This document shows, one piece after another, positions 50,501 through 60,700 of a stretch of DNA of 64,000 nucleotides. The stretch is from the NCBI GenBank assembly GCA_002343505.1, contig DDQZ01000066.1, forward strand, positions 1 to 64,000, read 5' to 3'. Positions within the stretch are counted from its first letter, which is position 1. Every line of letters begins with the position of its first letter. The notes under the pieces were generated by a model. It saw nothing but the letters and a program-made list of their open reading frames with translations, ran no database searches and was not told where the DNA came from. Both the position numbers and the translations under genes were made by a program. The stretch comes from Verrucomicrobiaceae bacterium UBA2429 (GTDB lineage Bacteria; Verrucomicrobiota; Verrucomicrobiia; Verrucomicrobiales; Verrucomicrobiaceae).

Positions 50501-50966
50501 GAGTCTGAGCGCCGCTGGCGGCCATCCGGGGCGCAATCTCGCCAGCGCCGCCATCCGCCGCTGGGTGGCTCCCTATGATGGCGAGGTGTCCATCGGCGGC
50601 GAGTTCGCCCTTAACCGCCAGGGTGGAGATGGCGTGCGCGCGCGCATCATTTCCTCGCGCCAGGGTTTGTTAGGCGAGTGGACCGTGGGTGAGCAGCCCG
50701 CGAAGACGCTCGTGGAGAAGCACAGCGTGAAGCGCGGGGAAATCCTCGACTTTACCGTGGACTGCGTGGGCCACCCGAGCCGCGACGCTTACCGCTGGGC
50801 GCCCACCATCCAACTTCTCATCCGCGCCGAGGACGCCCCCACCGACGTGCAGACCGTCTGGGACGCCCAGGCCGACTTCAAAGCCCCGCCCCCGCCGAAG
50901 CTGCAGCCCCTGGAGCAAATGGCGCACGCGCTGCTGATGACGAACGAGTTTCTTTTTGTGGACTGA
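47577..50966 (+). CDS. PSCyt1-DUF1549-DUF1553 protein, orphan module 3
   Basis: The 1129-residue exported protein starts MNKKHPWIWLGALVCASAVF, preceded by GGGAG. PSCyt1 has CISCHGADKQKGGLRLDSRE near 60. DUF1549 has MRRIHFDLTGLPPAPEEVER, FGERWGRYWLDLARYADTQD and ACARCHDHKYDPI. DUF1553 has VWANHVWRHLLGEPLVKTVG and SATYQQSS. A C-terminal region of about 200 residues (GGHPGRNLASAAIRRWVAPY, DGEVSIGGEFALNRQGGDGV) looks like an extra carbohydrate-binding/jelly-roll domain. Unlike the other two it has no DUF1501 neighbour; the downstream gene is on the opposite strand. Confidence 0.9.
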   Translation: MNKKHPWIWLGALVCASAVFSSHAAAPKKRGGVDTSSLPEPAGRPVKYFGDVHPLLAEHCISCHGADKQKGGLRLDSREAALKGGSSYGPAIIPGNSAESPFIQFIAHLEPDMEMPPDEEMLTEDQIAVLRAWIDQGAKWPAKAGVAAEGGESTLGNQELFFKKAATHWAFQPVPVLAAAQLADGPARIDALVAAKLGEKNLARSPRADARTLMRRIHFDLTGLPPAPEEVERFSADFAKDADAAVSALVDGLLASPHFGERWGRYWLDLARYADTQDFRAQQDLRYPFAWTYRDYVVAAFNADKPYDRFLQEQIAADQLGLEKDDPTLAALGFMTVGPRFRGRVDEIINDRIDVVTRGLMGMTVACARCHDHKYDPIPTADFYAMYGVFASTQDAEELPEIALKQAEPTPEQRADYEAKKGAAKQALEAFVQDLKDKAVADVLAKPELYFDALCQMEIRKTADVRKLITGNKMMETALTPISRQWSELRRREDWQASSVLGPLARVASASADRKAGIIEGILENGRVPGSRAEVQPALLAALRAAKPKDEEALVKAYGKVLAEAVKKPKGPLGEVLAAFKDKGGWLDFPLDSVEGAYRLLGKGRADLNKLHSAVSEVEATHPGAPPRAMAVADRAKPVTQAIFVRGDPQRRGDTVERRFLEVLDPSKKPYPADRSGRRELAEQITARDNPLTGRVWANHVWRHLLGEPLVKTVGDFGLQAEPPSHPELLDWLAAALVDRGWSTKKLIRDVMLSATYQQSSADRPEAAAVDADNTLLWRANRRRMDFEAMRDAMLATSGQLQLTLGGRAESLSAEPFSGRRTLYGYVDRVNLDPLFTTFDFPSPDIASPERSETLVPQQALFALNDGFIVSQARALAKNARQAAGTSDSGMVDWLYRHVFYRQPTGEESALAQAFLKETAGISGASARGSWLYGYGSADPAVPRAGAFKRLPYFDPATKRYQGGRVYPHPELSHVSLSAAGGHPGRNLASAAIRRWVAPYDGEVSIGGEFALNRQGGDGVRARIISSRQGLLGEWTVGEQPAKTLVEKHSVKRGEILDFTVDCVGHPSRDAYRWAPTIQLLIRAEDAPTDVQTVWDAQADFKAPPPPKLQPLEQMAHALLMTNEFLFVD

Positions 50967-50987
50967 AGCGCTTGGCCCGAAGCGCTT
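50966..50987. terminator. Bidirectional hairpin between convergent genes
   Basis: AAGCGCTT, a 6-nt GGCCCG spacer and a second AAGCGCTT give a hairpin in both orientations, since the arm is itself palindromic. It lies in the 30-nt gap between the DUF1549 stop and the stop of the opposing kinase fusion. The T tract is very short, so it is a likely but not classical terminator. Confidence 0.5.
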
Positions 50988-50996
50988 TCCGCATTC

Positions 50997-52445
50997 TCAT
51001 GATGCCAGACGCCGGCGCCCGCTGAAAAAGATGCGAGCACTTTCGGCCACGCCGTAGGCTGTCTCCGGCTGGCTGAGCTCGCCAGTCTGGATGCGCAGGT
51101 CGGCCAGCGACTTGTAAAGCGGTCCGCGCTCGGCGAGCAGGCGGCGCAGCTTTTCCAGCGGCGACTCATCCCCGCCGCGAAGCAGCGGGCGGTCATTGTT
51201 GCCGGCAGTGCGGCGGGCGAGGAGTTCGGGGTCGGCCTCCAGCCAGGTGATGAAGCCCAAGTGCTGGAGCAGGGGGCGGTTCCGCGCCTGGGTGATGATG
51301 CCGCCGCCGGTGGCGATGACGCAGTGCCGCCGCCCGATGAGCCGGCGCAGCGCGGCGGACTCGCGCAATCGGAAACCAGCCTCGCCCTCGCTGGCGAAGA
51401 TGGCGGGGATGGGGCGGCCGGCCTCCTCGATGATGAGATGATCCGTGTCGAGAAACTGAAAGCCGAGCATGTTCGCGACGGTGCGCCCGACGGAGGTCTT
51501 GCCGCAGCCCATGAGGCCGATGAGGACGATGTTTTCCGCGCGCGGCAGACTGGCCGCGCCGCCCTCGCTCACGAGCTGGAGGATGCTGGAGGCGAGGTCG
51601 GGATCGTCTCGCAGGGCGGCGAAGTAGTCGGGATAAAGCGGCGTCCAGCCGGCGGCGCGCAGGCGCGCGTTGGAGACGGCTTTGTGCGTCCAGCCGCGCT
51701 TGCGTCCAGGGTCGGGCGCGGTGTCGCGGGGACGCGGCAGGCTGAAAAGAAAGGCCAGTTTTTCCAGGCAGGCGCGCTGCGGCATGGGCGCGTCATCCAC
51801 CACGTTGAAGACGCCCGTGAGCTCCTGCGTGACGATGCGGGCGAGCGCGGCGGCGGCATCGTCGCGGTGGATTTGATTGATGATGCGCCCGTCGGGCGCG
51901 CCCTCCGCAGTCTCGACGCCGGATTTGCCCTCCAGCAGGTTTTTCAAAACGAAGGAGCGCCCCGGCCCGTAAATGCCCGCCAGCCGCGCCACCGCACCAC
52001 CCGCGTCCAGCGCGAGTTGCTCGGCGGCGCGCAGCAGGCGGCCGGTGTCGCGCGCAGGCTCGGCGGGGCTGATTTCATCCACCGTGGAGCCGTCGGTCTG
52101 CGCATAGACGCTGGTGCTGCTGGTGAAAACCGGGCGCGCGGAGGGGAATGCGGCCAGCAGGTTTTTCATGCCATCCATGTAGACGGCCTGGTAGCTCTCC
52201 GCGCCGCCCTTGCCGGAGCTGGCGCAGTGGATGAAGGCATCCACCGCTCCGGTCTCCGCAGCGATGGCGAGGGTCTGCGCGGGCGAGCTGACATCGCAGG
52301 CACGCGCCTGCCAGGGCTTGGCGGCGGCGAGACGCTCGGCGGACTCGGGCGAATGCGTGATGCCTGTGACCTGATGGCCGGCTTCATGCAGGAGATCGGC
52401 GGCGCGCTCGCCGACGTAACCGCAGCCGATGACGAGAACTCTCAT
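50997..52445 (-). CDS. NAD-dependent epimerase/dehydratase-shikimate kinase fusion
   Basis: Two enzymes are fused in 482 residues. Residues 1-280 are an SDR-type epimerase (VLVIGCGYVGERAADLLHEA, AGIYGPGRSFVLKNLLEG). Residues about 308-480 are shikimate kinase: Walker A IGLMGCGKTSVGRTVANMLG, LDTDHLIIEEAGRPIPAIFA, FRLRESAALRRL, ATGGGIITQARN and the lid RPLLRGG. Shikimate kinase phosphorylates shikimate in aromatic amino-acid synthesis. The short linker (LVSEGGAASLPRAE) has no stop or start signal. A separate aroK is not visible in this window. The gene overlaps the amidase stop by 4 nt. Confidence 0.88.
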   Translation of the reverse strand: MRVLVIGCGYVGERAADLLHEAGHQVTGITHSPESAERLAAAKPWQARACDVSSPAQTLAIAAETGAVDAFIHCASSGKGGAESYQAVYMDGMKNLLAAFPSARPVFTSSTSVYAQTDGSTVDEISPAEPARDTGRLLRAAEQLALDAGGAVARLAGIYGPGRSFVLKNLLEGKSGVETAEGAPDGRIINQIHRDDAAAALARIVTQELTGVFNVVDDAPMPQRACLEKLAFLFSLPRPRDTAPDPGRKRGWTHKAVSNARLRAAGWTPLYPDYFAALRDDPDLASSILQLVSEGGAASLPRAENIVLIGLMGCGKTSVGRTVANMLGFQFLDTDHLIIEEAGRPIPAIFASEGEAGFRLRESAALRRLIGRRHCVIATGGGIITQARNRPLLQHLGFITWLEADPELLARRTAGNNDRPLLRGGDESPLEKLRRLLAERGPLYKSLADLRIQTGELSQPETAYGVAESARIFFSGRRRLAS

Positions 52446-53785
52446 GGCCTGCGGTGCTTTTGATAGTAAGCGGTGAGACCATGAACCACCCCGTGCGCAT
52501 AATCCTCCAGCGCGCTGGTCTGGAGCCTGCCGCCGATGAGCGTGCGCCCCAGCCAGTGGCCGTGAATCAGGCGGCGGTAGGTCTCCTCATGATTCATGAC
52601 GTAAGGCTCAAGATAGACGACGGGGCATTCATACAGGCGGTTCGCCAGCAGGTTCCGCGCATAGACATGGGCATTCCCGGCGGCCCTGCGCGCATTGGGC
52701 GTGGTATAGACATAGGCGGGCAGGCCGGTGGCGAAGGCCATGCCGTCGGCCACTGCGGCGGCCAGGGGCAGCTCCTGCTCATGCGCGCGCTGAAAAATGC
52801 GCCGGAGCATCTCAAAGCGCACATCCGCCTGTTCCAGCTCCACGGCGGAGTAGCACCCGTTGACAAGGATGTGCAGGTGGTTCTGCGGCGAGAACTGCGG
52901 CGCCTCCGCCGCGCCCCAGGACTCGGCGTTGAGGTGCAGGCAGAGGACGAGGTCGGGCTTGATGCGCTCGTTCACCCTGCCGGCGCGCGCATGGATTTCG
53001 CTGACGCGGTAAAAGAGCTTCTCAGCCTGCCATTGCAGGGTCTGGCTTTTGGCATCACCCGCCAGGCCCTCGTAGCTTTGCGCGGGATTCAGGATGCCCA
53101 TCTCCTTGAGGATTTCGGCGGCCTCAGCCATCAGATCCCCCGGCCTCTGAAGGGTGACGGGTTCGGGCTGCTCGCGCACCAGGACCACCTCCGCGCCGAG
53201 GGCGGCCAGCCTTTCCTGCAAAACGCGCGCGGTGATGAGGGCCAGGTCCCCCTCCTGGATGGCCTCGCCGGGCTGGAAGCTCAAAAAGCGCTCCTCCATG
53301 CGCGCCCACGCGCCGCCGATGTGGCCGGGGTCGAGGGCGATCTTCAGATCACTGAGCACGGGCCGCCCGGCCTGCGGCGGCAGCTCCTCCACCGCGCGCC
53401 AGTAACGCGCGGGCTGCGGCGGACGCGGCGCGCCTTCCGGGCGGAAGGCGATGTGCTTGACCGGCGTCAACGGCTGTCCCGTGGGCACCTCCACGGTGTC
53501 GGCCAGGATTTTCAAAGGCGCGGGCAGCCCGCTCTCCGTCGAGTAAATCTCCCTCCACGCCGACTCGAACTCCGCGCGCGTAAAGACGCCCTGATAAGCG
53601 TCGAGGCCGGACCAGTCGGGCTTCTTGCCCAGCGGAGTCGTTTTGGAAAGCCGCAGGGCCAGCACCTCCGGGCTGGGCGCGTCCGCCGGGGAAGGCGGCG
53701 CGGACAGTGGCAGCGCCGGCGTCTGCGCGGCCAGGGAGCCGGCCAGGACGCAGACGGTGAGCGCGGCGCGGAAAAGAAGTGTCAT
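52442..53785 (-). CDS. N-acetylmuramoyl-L-alanine amidase
   Basis: The 447-residue protein has a signal peptide (LFRAALTVCVLAGSLAAQTP) and a long N-terminal region to about 140. The Amidase_3 zinc-enzyme domain then shows KIALDPGHIGGAW with the zinc His, EGDLALITARVLQERL with the conserved Glu, VLCLHLNAESWG with the second His, and YLEPYVMNHEETYRR with a Glu near the end. It probably cuts the peptide-sugar bond of peptidoglycan. A long insert between the third and fourth motifs is unusual. Confidence 0.82.
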   Translation of the reverse strand: MTLLFRAALTVCVLAGSLAAQTPALPLSAPPSPADAPSPEVLALRLSKTTPLGKKPDWSGLDAYQGVFTRAEFESAWREIYSTESGLPAPLKILADTVEVPTGQPLTPVKHIAFRPEGAPRPPQPARYWRAVEELPPQAGRPVLSDLKIALDPGHIGGAWARMEERFLSFQPGEAIQEGDLALITARVLQERLAALGAEVVLVREQPEPVTLQRPGDLMAEAAEILKEMGILNPAQSYEGLAGDAKSQTLQWQAEKLFYRVSEIHARAGRVNERIKPDLVLCLHLNAESWGAAEAPQFSPQNHLHILVNGCYSAVELEQADVRFEMLRRIFQRAHEQELPLAAAVADGMAFATGLPAYVYTTPNARRAAGNAHVYARNLLANRLYECPVVYLEPYVMNHEETYRRLIHGHWLGRTLIGGRLQTSALEDYAHGVVHGLTAYYQKHRRP

Positions 53786-53825
53786 GAGCGCATCCTAGAC
53801 TTGATGCGCGCGCCCATCACCTACT

Positions 53826-54686
53826 ATGTGCGCCATGATTTCCGAAGCCGCCGCAGCGACTGAATCCGGCTCCCCGACAGCCTCCGATCACTTCCGCATC
53901 CTCTTCCTCGGCGACGTGGTCGGCGAGCCGGGCCGCAAGGCGGTGACGGCGCTGCTGCCCGTGCTCAAGCAGGAGCTGGCGGTGGACTTCATTATCGTCA
54001 ATGGCGAGAACTCAGCTGGAGGCCGCGGCATCACGCCGAAGATCGCCATCGGGCTCATGCGCGCCGGGGCGGCCGTCATCACCACCGGCGACCACATCTG
54101 GGATCAGAAGGAGATCGTCCCCTTCCTTGCCGAGGAGCCGCGTGTGCTGCGGCCGTTGAACTACCCCGAGGGCGCGCCCGGCCAGGGCAGCCTGGTTTTG
54201 GAGACAAAGAAGGGCTGCAAAGTCGGCGTCATCAATCTCCAAGGCCGCGTCTTCATGCGCGACCAGCTCGAGAACCCCTTCACCGTCATCACCCGCGAGG
54301 TTGAGCGGATGCGGCTCGATACATCCATCATCTTCGTGGACTTCCACGCCGAGGCCACCAGTGAAAAAGTGGCCATGGGCTGGCATCTCGACGGCAAAGT
54401 CACCGCCGTCATCGGCACGCACACCCATGTGCCCACCGCCGACGAGCGCGTGCTGCCCCGGGGCACCGCCTACCAGAGCGATGCCGGCATGTGCGGCCCG
54501 CTGGAGTCGGTCATCGGCAGCCAGATCGAGCCCGTGCTGGAGAAATTCCACACCCAGCTCCCCGCCCGCTACGGCGTGGGACGCGGAACCGTGCGCGTCA
54601 ACGGCGTGCTCGTCACACTCGACCCCGCCACAGGCCGCGCCCTCGCCATCGAGCGCGTGGCGCGAATGTGGGAAGGTCACAACTAA
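53826..54686 (+). CDS. ymdB: YmdB-family metallophosphoesterase (TIGR00282)
   Basis: The 286-residue protein has the two-metal active-site motifs of the YmdB/TIGR00282 family: ILFLGDVVGEPGRKAV, IIVNGENSAGGRGITPKIAI, TTGDHIWDQKE, FVDFHAEATSEKVAMGWHLD and IGTHTHVPTADERVLP. Characterised members hydrolyse 2',3'-cyclic nucleotides, which is notable because the RNA-repair island in this window makes and uses 2',3'-cyclic phosphates, though no link is shown. The first ATG at 53826 gives 9 nt more than a second ATG at 53835. Confidence 0.93.
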   Translation: MCAMISEAAAATESGSPTASDHFRILFLGDVVGEPGRKAVTALLPVLKQELAVDFIIVNGENSAGGRGITPKIAIGLMRAGAAVITTGDHIWDQKEIVPFLAEEPRVLRPLNYPEGAPGQGSLVLETKKGCKVGVINLQGRVFMRDQLENPFTVITREVERMRLDTSIIFVDFHAEATSEKVAMGWHLDGKVTAVIGTHTHVPTADERVLPRGTAYQSDAGMCGPLESVIGSQIEPVLEKFHTQLPARYGVGRGTVRVNGVLVTLDPATGRALAIERVARMWEGHN

Positions 54687-54701
54687 GGTCGCCGCAGGCC
54701 A

Positions 54702-57700
54702 TCAAAAGTTGAAGCCCGCTCCGTCCTGACCGATGAGACCCGCGCCATCCTGTCCGATGAGGCCCGCTCCGTCTTGGCCGATGAGGCCCGCGCCATCCTG
54801 CCCGATGAGTTTGAGATTGCCGGCATCCAGCAGCTTGGCGGGGTCTACCAGCGCAATCTTGGCGATCAGCGCGCTTATTTTAGAGATATCAAACTTGAGG
54901 CCGTCAACGCTGATGAGGTTGCCGCCGCCCGCCGCGACGATGTTGCCTCCCCCGGCGGCCACGATGTTGCCGCCGCCTGCCGCGACGATGTTGCCGCCTC
55001 CTGCAGCCACGATGTTGCCGCCACCCGCCGCGACGATGCCTGGATTCACTCCCGGAATGGAAAAGTTGATGCTGCCGGGCAGGAAGCCGGCGCCGTCATT
55101 GGCCACCACATTGCCGCCGCCACCCGCGACGATGTTGCCGCCGCCTCCTGCCACGATATTGCCGCCGCCAGCGGCGACGATGTTGCCACCGCCTGCCGCG
55201 ACAATGCTGGATGGCAGGGTCAGCTCCGCAAGGATACTATGGACCGTGCGGTCCTGCTGGATGCTTCCAGGAACGAAGACTTGCTGGGCGCTGGTCAGGC
55301 CGGCGGCCATCGCCAAGTAGCCGTTCCTGACCCCTGTCTCGCCATGCAGCATGATGGCGGATGATGGCATCCGACCCACGATGTCATCATATTCGGCGAT
55401 GATTGCGGAACGGCTGCTTCCCAGCGGAATGATGATGGGACCGCTGGCGAGATGAACAAAGTCCGCGCCTCCCAGGGTGACAATGGCGCGGTCATAACGA
55501 AACTCGCCGTTGCCACCGCCGAAGATATTGCGCAGGGCCGCATTGATGTCGCTCCCCAGCTTGTCGAAGAAATTGCCCGCTGCCTGCCACCAGTCGGTGG
55601 CGCCACTGGTGTTGCGCAGCACCTGCACGGAGAGCGGCGGCGGCGATTTTCCAGCCACGCCGTCGAACTTGATGTAAAGCGACTGGTCCGTGAGGAAGCC
55701 CATGGGGAAATCCTGCGTGACGAAGAGCCGCACCCGCACCACGCCGACCTCGGCAGGCGCCATATTGCCAAACTTGAAAAACACAACGCCGGCATTGCCA
55801 TCCTGAGGACGGCGTTTCGGCCCTTTTTCCGTCTTGATGGTGAACCAGCCTCTGGAGAAACCCTGAGTTTGGTTGGGGCTTCCAGCCTCTGGATTGTAGC
55901 AGATGGGTTCGGCGGCCACCAGGGAGGTGCCCCAGGGGATCTGCATGGCAATCTCGCCATTGTCCGTGCGGACTCCGCCGTGATTGCCGTAAAAAATGAA
56001 GATGTCCATTTCACTCCCCGCCTGCACGGCCGCCGGGGCGATGCGGCCGACGAAGACACGCGGGTCGGTATGGGTCTTCATGACAGGCAAAGCGGAGACA
56101 TTCGCGGCACGCGCGTCAAACTTGATCTCGAACCTCGGCTCGGAAGCGGCGGTGGAAAGCAGGCTGAAGCCGGAGGATGGCGGCTCGCTGCTGACGCGGG
56201 TGGAGACGACGTTCGCATGGTTGAACGCCTGGGTCTGCAGCAGGACGCCTTTTTTATCCGTCCAGCCCGCGGGCATGGGCGGCAGGAAACGGCTGGTGAT
56301 CTGGCGCTCGATCTGCTGGCCGGGGGCCACCTCGCCGATGTCCAGGACAAAGGTGCCGGGGGATTTGTCTAGCTTGGCGTCTAGCTTGGCGTCGAACTTT
56401 TGCAAGCTGCCGCCCGGCGCGGTGACCTCGAAGCCCTGGGGCACGGGAATCCTCAGCTTGGCGTCGAGCGCGTAAAGGTCGCTGCTGGTGTTTCTGAAGC
56501 GGATGAGATGCGGAACCGCCCGCAAAAGCGGATCATCCGTCACATAGCCCGCATCCAGGGGATGGGGCGGCTCCATCAGCCAGGTCATCCGGGAAACGAC
56601 ACGGGTGTGCAGCAGCTCGGGGGTGCCGGACAGGGGGTAGATGAAATCGGGGCTGACGAGTTCGAGCCCCTCGCCTCTTTTCACCGAGGAGGAGCCGAAG
56701 GCGGTGATCTGGGTGCCAGACTTCACCGTGGGGCGCACCTTGACTCGGTAGCTCAGGGTGCGGACTGCGGGCCTGGTCATCTGCGTCAGATGCCCGAGGC
56801 GGAATTCAAAGCTGCGCACCTTGTCCGGCCCGTCGTATTTGCCATTGCCGTTGCCGTCCACGAACTCGCCTTTGTCCACTTTGCCGTTGCCGTTGGTGTC
56901 CACAAAGGCCTCGCCGTCGGGCAGGATCACCGCGCCTTTTTCATCGAAGAAGGTGAAGCCGTCGGGAAATGCAAAGGGCGCGCCATCCAGGGTGAAGCGC
57001 GACATGAAGCGCGGCCAGTCGTAAGCGATGCGGCGCGCGTCGCCCACGCTGACATCGGTAGTGAAGTTCAGAACCGGTCCGCCGGCGGAGGTGGAGACGG
57101 TGAACGTGTCCGCCGAGGGCACCGAGCTGACGAAATAGATCTTGTTCACCGCCAGCCCCTTGCCGCCGGTCAGGGCGGTGAAGATGATTTTCTCGCCGGC
57201 GGTGAAGCCGTGCGGCTCATCGGTGGTGAGGATGTCCTCGGCATGGCTGCCAGTGAGGCTCATGTCCATGTCAAAGTCTGTGCCCTGGGGCAGCACATCG
57301 TAGATGACCGTGTCCTCGGCGGTGATGTTGCCGTAGTTCCACGCCTCAATCTTGTAGGTGACGCGCCGCCACTCGTCGGCGAGGACGGCGGCCGCCTCCT
57401 TTCCTCCCACCGTCGCCACGGTGTCGGAGACGGCCTTTTTCACCAGGCCCAGCTCCGGCCGCTGCGCGGGAGTCTCGGCGGAGACGGGATTGCGGGTGAT
57501 GCGGTCGCTGGGGATGGCGCCGTTGTAAGCCGCGATGACGCCGCCGCTGGGCGGCGTGCCAGTGAAGTCAAAGTTCAGGTTGCGGATCTCCGTGTTGTAG
57601 GACTCGCCGTTGCGGGCGATTTTTTCAAACAGGTCATAGGCCACGCGCACCGTGTAACGGAGCTGGCGCTGGCTGCCGCCGGCCAGGGTGCCGATGTTCC

Positions 57701-60700
57701 AAAGCAGGGTGCGGTTGTGGAGCGTGTAGCCGGGGCGCGTCATGCCCTGCGGCGACTCCTCCAGCAAAGTGTGGGCAAGCTCCGTGCCGAGGTAATTGCC
57801 CGCGCCGTCCCCCTGTCTGACACTGTAAAGCCGAGTGCCATCCGGGATCTGGTTTCTCACCTGGCCGCCAGTGATCTGATAAGAGGCGTCATTTGTGGCG
57901 GTGAGGGTGTAGGTGATGAGATCGCCAGCCTGGACGATGTTTTTGTCTCGGGTCAGCGTCAGAAGCAGGGGCGATTCAATCTGGGTGGCCAACGAGGGCG
58001 TGAAAAATTCCTTCACACCGGTTCCCTTGTAAGTCAGCCGGTTGTTCAGAACGAGCCTGGCGAACTCCACCTCCTGATTCACCTGGACGGTGACAAACTC
58101 GCTGACATGCTGGCCTGCCTGGATGTCTCCGACGTTCCACTGCACGTCCGTGATCACTCCCTTGGAGCTGGTCACACGCTTGAAATACCCTGGAGAGGCC
58201 GCGTTGTCATGGCTGGCGGAGTCCAGCCTTGTCTGCGCCGGAATGAGACTGTTGAGCACCACTTTTTTTGCCGGCGCCGCGCCGATGTTGTCGCAGCGCA
58301 GATGGTAGGTGATGAACTCGCCCGGCTTCACGGTGAGTCCGTTGGGATGGGAGTCCGTAACCACCCAAGTGGTCAGTACGAGCATGGGCGCGGGGGTGAT
58401 TTTGAATGGACCGGCCACGGGGCCGGCATTGGAGCGATGACCGGTGGCATACGAGCGCGTGCGGAAATGCAGAGTGCCATGCGGCAGCACCGAGGCGGTC
58501 ACGGAGCCCTTCCATGTCATGCTGGTCTTGGTGGCTCTTTTCATTATCAGATTTGGCACGTTGGTCCAACTGGCAGGGTCATTCGGAGTGGCGCTTGTCT
58601 GGATTTTCACATCGAGTCCCGGCAGCAGCGCTCCCAGATCCTGCCGCACTGTGAATGCAAAGCGGTCGCCTGTCTTGGCGCCGCCTTTTTTGAGCGTCTT
58701 GCCGTTCACCACCACCACGATCTCCGCAGCCGCAGGGGTGAAAGGCAGTTGATTGCTGTCGCTGTCGTTGAGCGTCACCAGGGTGCTCGTGATGCCCCCG
58801 AGCGCTCCGGAACTGGTGGAGACCAGTTCCAATTCGATCGTCTCGTCCCCCTCGTCATCCAGGGAGTCAGGCAGCGGTGTGACGAGGATCTGCGCCTCCG
58901 TCTGCCCGTCGGCAAAGACGAGAGGACTTTCTGTCAGAGTGTAGTCCAGCCCGTCTTCGGCCGTGCCCCCGGTGACTGTGAAGTCCACCTCCAGTTCTCC
59001 CGACACACTTCCGGTGCGCATCACCCGGACGATGATTGGATCGCCATCCTCATTGCCCGCGTAGGTCGGAGCCTGGAAGGCGACAATCGCGGGCAGCGCC
59101 CTGTCGCTCACGGGCTGCTGGAAGGATGGTTGAAAAGCGTCGCCGTCCGTCCCTTGGCTGGTCAAAAGGATGCGCGGGTTGGAGCCGTCCAGCTCCGCTG
59201 GCCGGATGATCTCCACACGATGCTCCCCGTTGTTCTCCGTCTCCAATGCAAGCAGGGCGCCATCGGGGCTCCAGGACACCGTTTTCACCTGGGGAGCGCC
59301 CGTCATGGCGTGCAGTTCCTGGCGTGGATTGCCAGCATTCTCCTGCGTTGGAGCGATCTCGGGCGTCAGCGTGCCGAAAGCATCAAAGGCGGTGAGCAGG
59401 GAAATTTTCGCCTGATCACCGCTGATGGCGCGCTCCACAAAGGCGATGGTCTGGCCATCGGGCGACCAGGCGGCGTGTGTCTTGGTGGAGGTAAAGTCGC
59501 TTTGCAGCGTGAGCGGCACCGGCATGTTGGTGGCGCCGCCGGTGGTGATGTTGCCAGCCACGTCCGACACTTCCAGCAGCTCGATGGAGTTTGCACCCAG
59601 CAGCGCCAGATGCCTGCCATCGGGACTCCATGCGGGGTTCGGCGCGCCGGAGAGCGTGCCGCCCACATCCACCAGGGGCACGGAGGAGCCATTGAACGGG
59701 TTGATATTGCCACCGTCATCAAGCACCTCGATCACATGGACGCGGCTGTCCGTCCCCGCAAAAGCCAGATGCGGGCCGAAGGGCGACCAAGTGATGCCTG
59801 AGCCAAACATCGGCCCCACTGCCGCCGCCTCCAGGATGTCCACGGGTTCATTCGTCTCGCTGTCCATCGGCTCCGCCTTCATCACAAAAAGTTTGCCAGC
59901 CAGGGTTGTGAACGCTGCATGCTCCCCGTCCGCGCTCAGCGCACACTGCTGCACATTGAAGATGCCGCCGCTGACCAGCACCGTCTTGCCGCTGCCATCC
60001 GCCTCCATGAGCACCAACTCGCGGTCAAGAACGCTGCCGCGCGTGTAGAGAATGCGCCCGGCAGTGGAAATGACATCGTAGCTCTGCGGTTCAACCGTCT
60101 TGCTGTCCTGCAATCCGGTGGCTGCGGCGATGACACGGAAATAGCGGGTTCCCGCGGGGATGACGGCACTTTCCAACGACCAAAAAATGCCATCGCGCGT
60201 CATCTGCCCGCCGCCCGGCAGGTCAATCCAGCTTCCCTCAATGTCCGGCGTCAGCGTGCTTTGAATGCGCAGAAAAAGGCCGGAGGCATCGGAGTCGAGA
60301 GTGGCCGTGAATGACCAGGGCTGGCCGGCCTCCCCGGGTGAGACGACAAAATTTTCGGGAGTGGTTAGCACCCCGCCGCCGGTCGGCGCGGCAGGTTGGA
60401 AAACGGCCCGCCTGCCGCCGGGCGTGCCCGTGCCGAAGTTGGTGATCTCCGTCAGCGCCACACCGGGGTTTATCACGGCATCTTCCAGCTCCGGTTTGAC
60501 TGAAATAACCGTGTTCAACTCCGGAAGTCCGGCAAACCGGTGGCCGTAGGTCACACGGCTGCCGTCCGGACTCCATGAAGGCTCGCCCACAAAATTCGGC
60601 GCCTCGTGGACATAGTCGGGATTGGGACCGCCGGACAGGTCGCGAAAGAGCGACAGCCGCCCGTCATCCGAGCCGTCCTGAGCCGCCGGCAAAATGGCCC

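Noticed and set aside
56400..59801. 1133-residue plus-strand frame
   Set aside because: Antisense to the giant surface protein; no signal, domain or start context, while the minus strand shows recognisable repeats.
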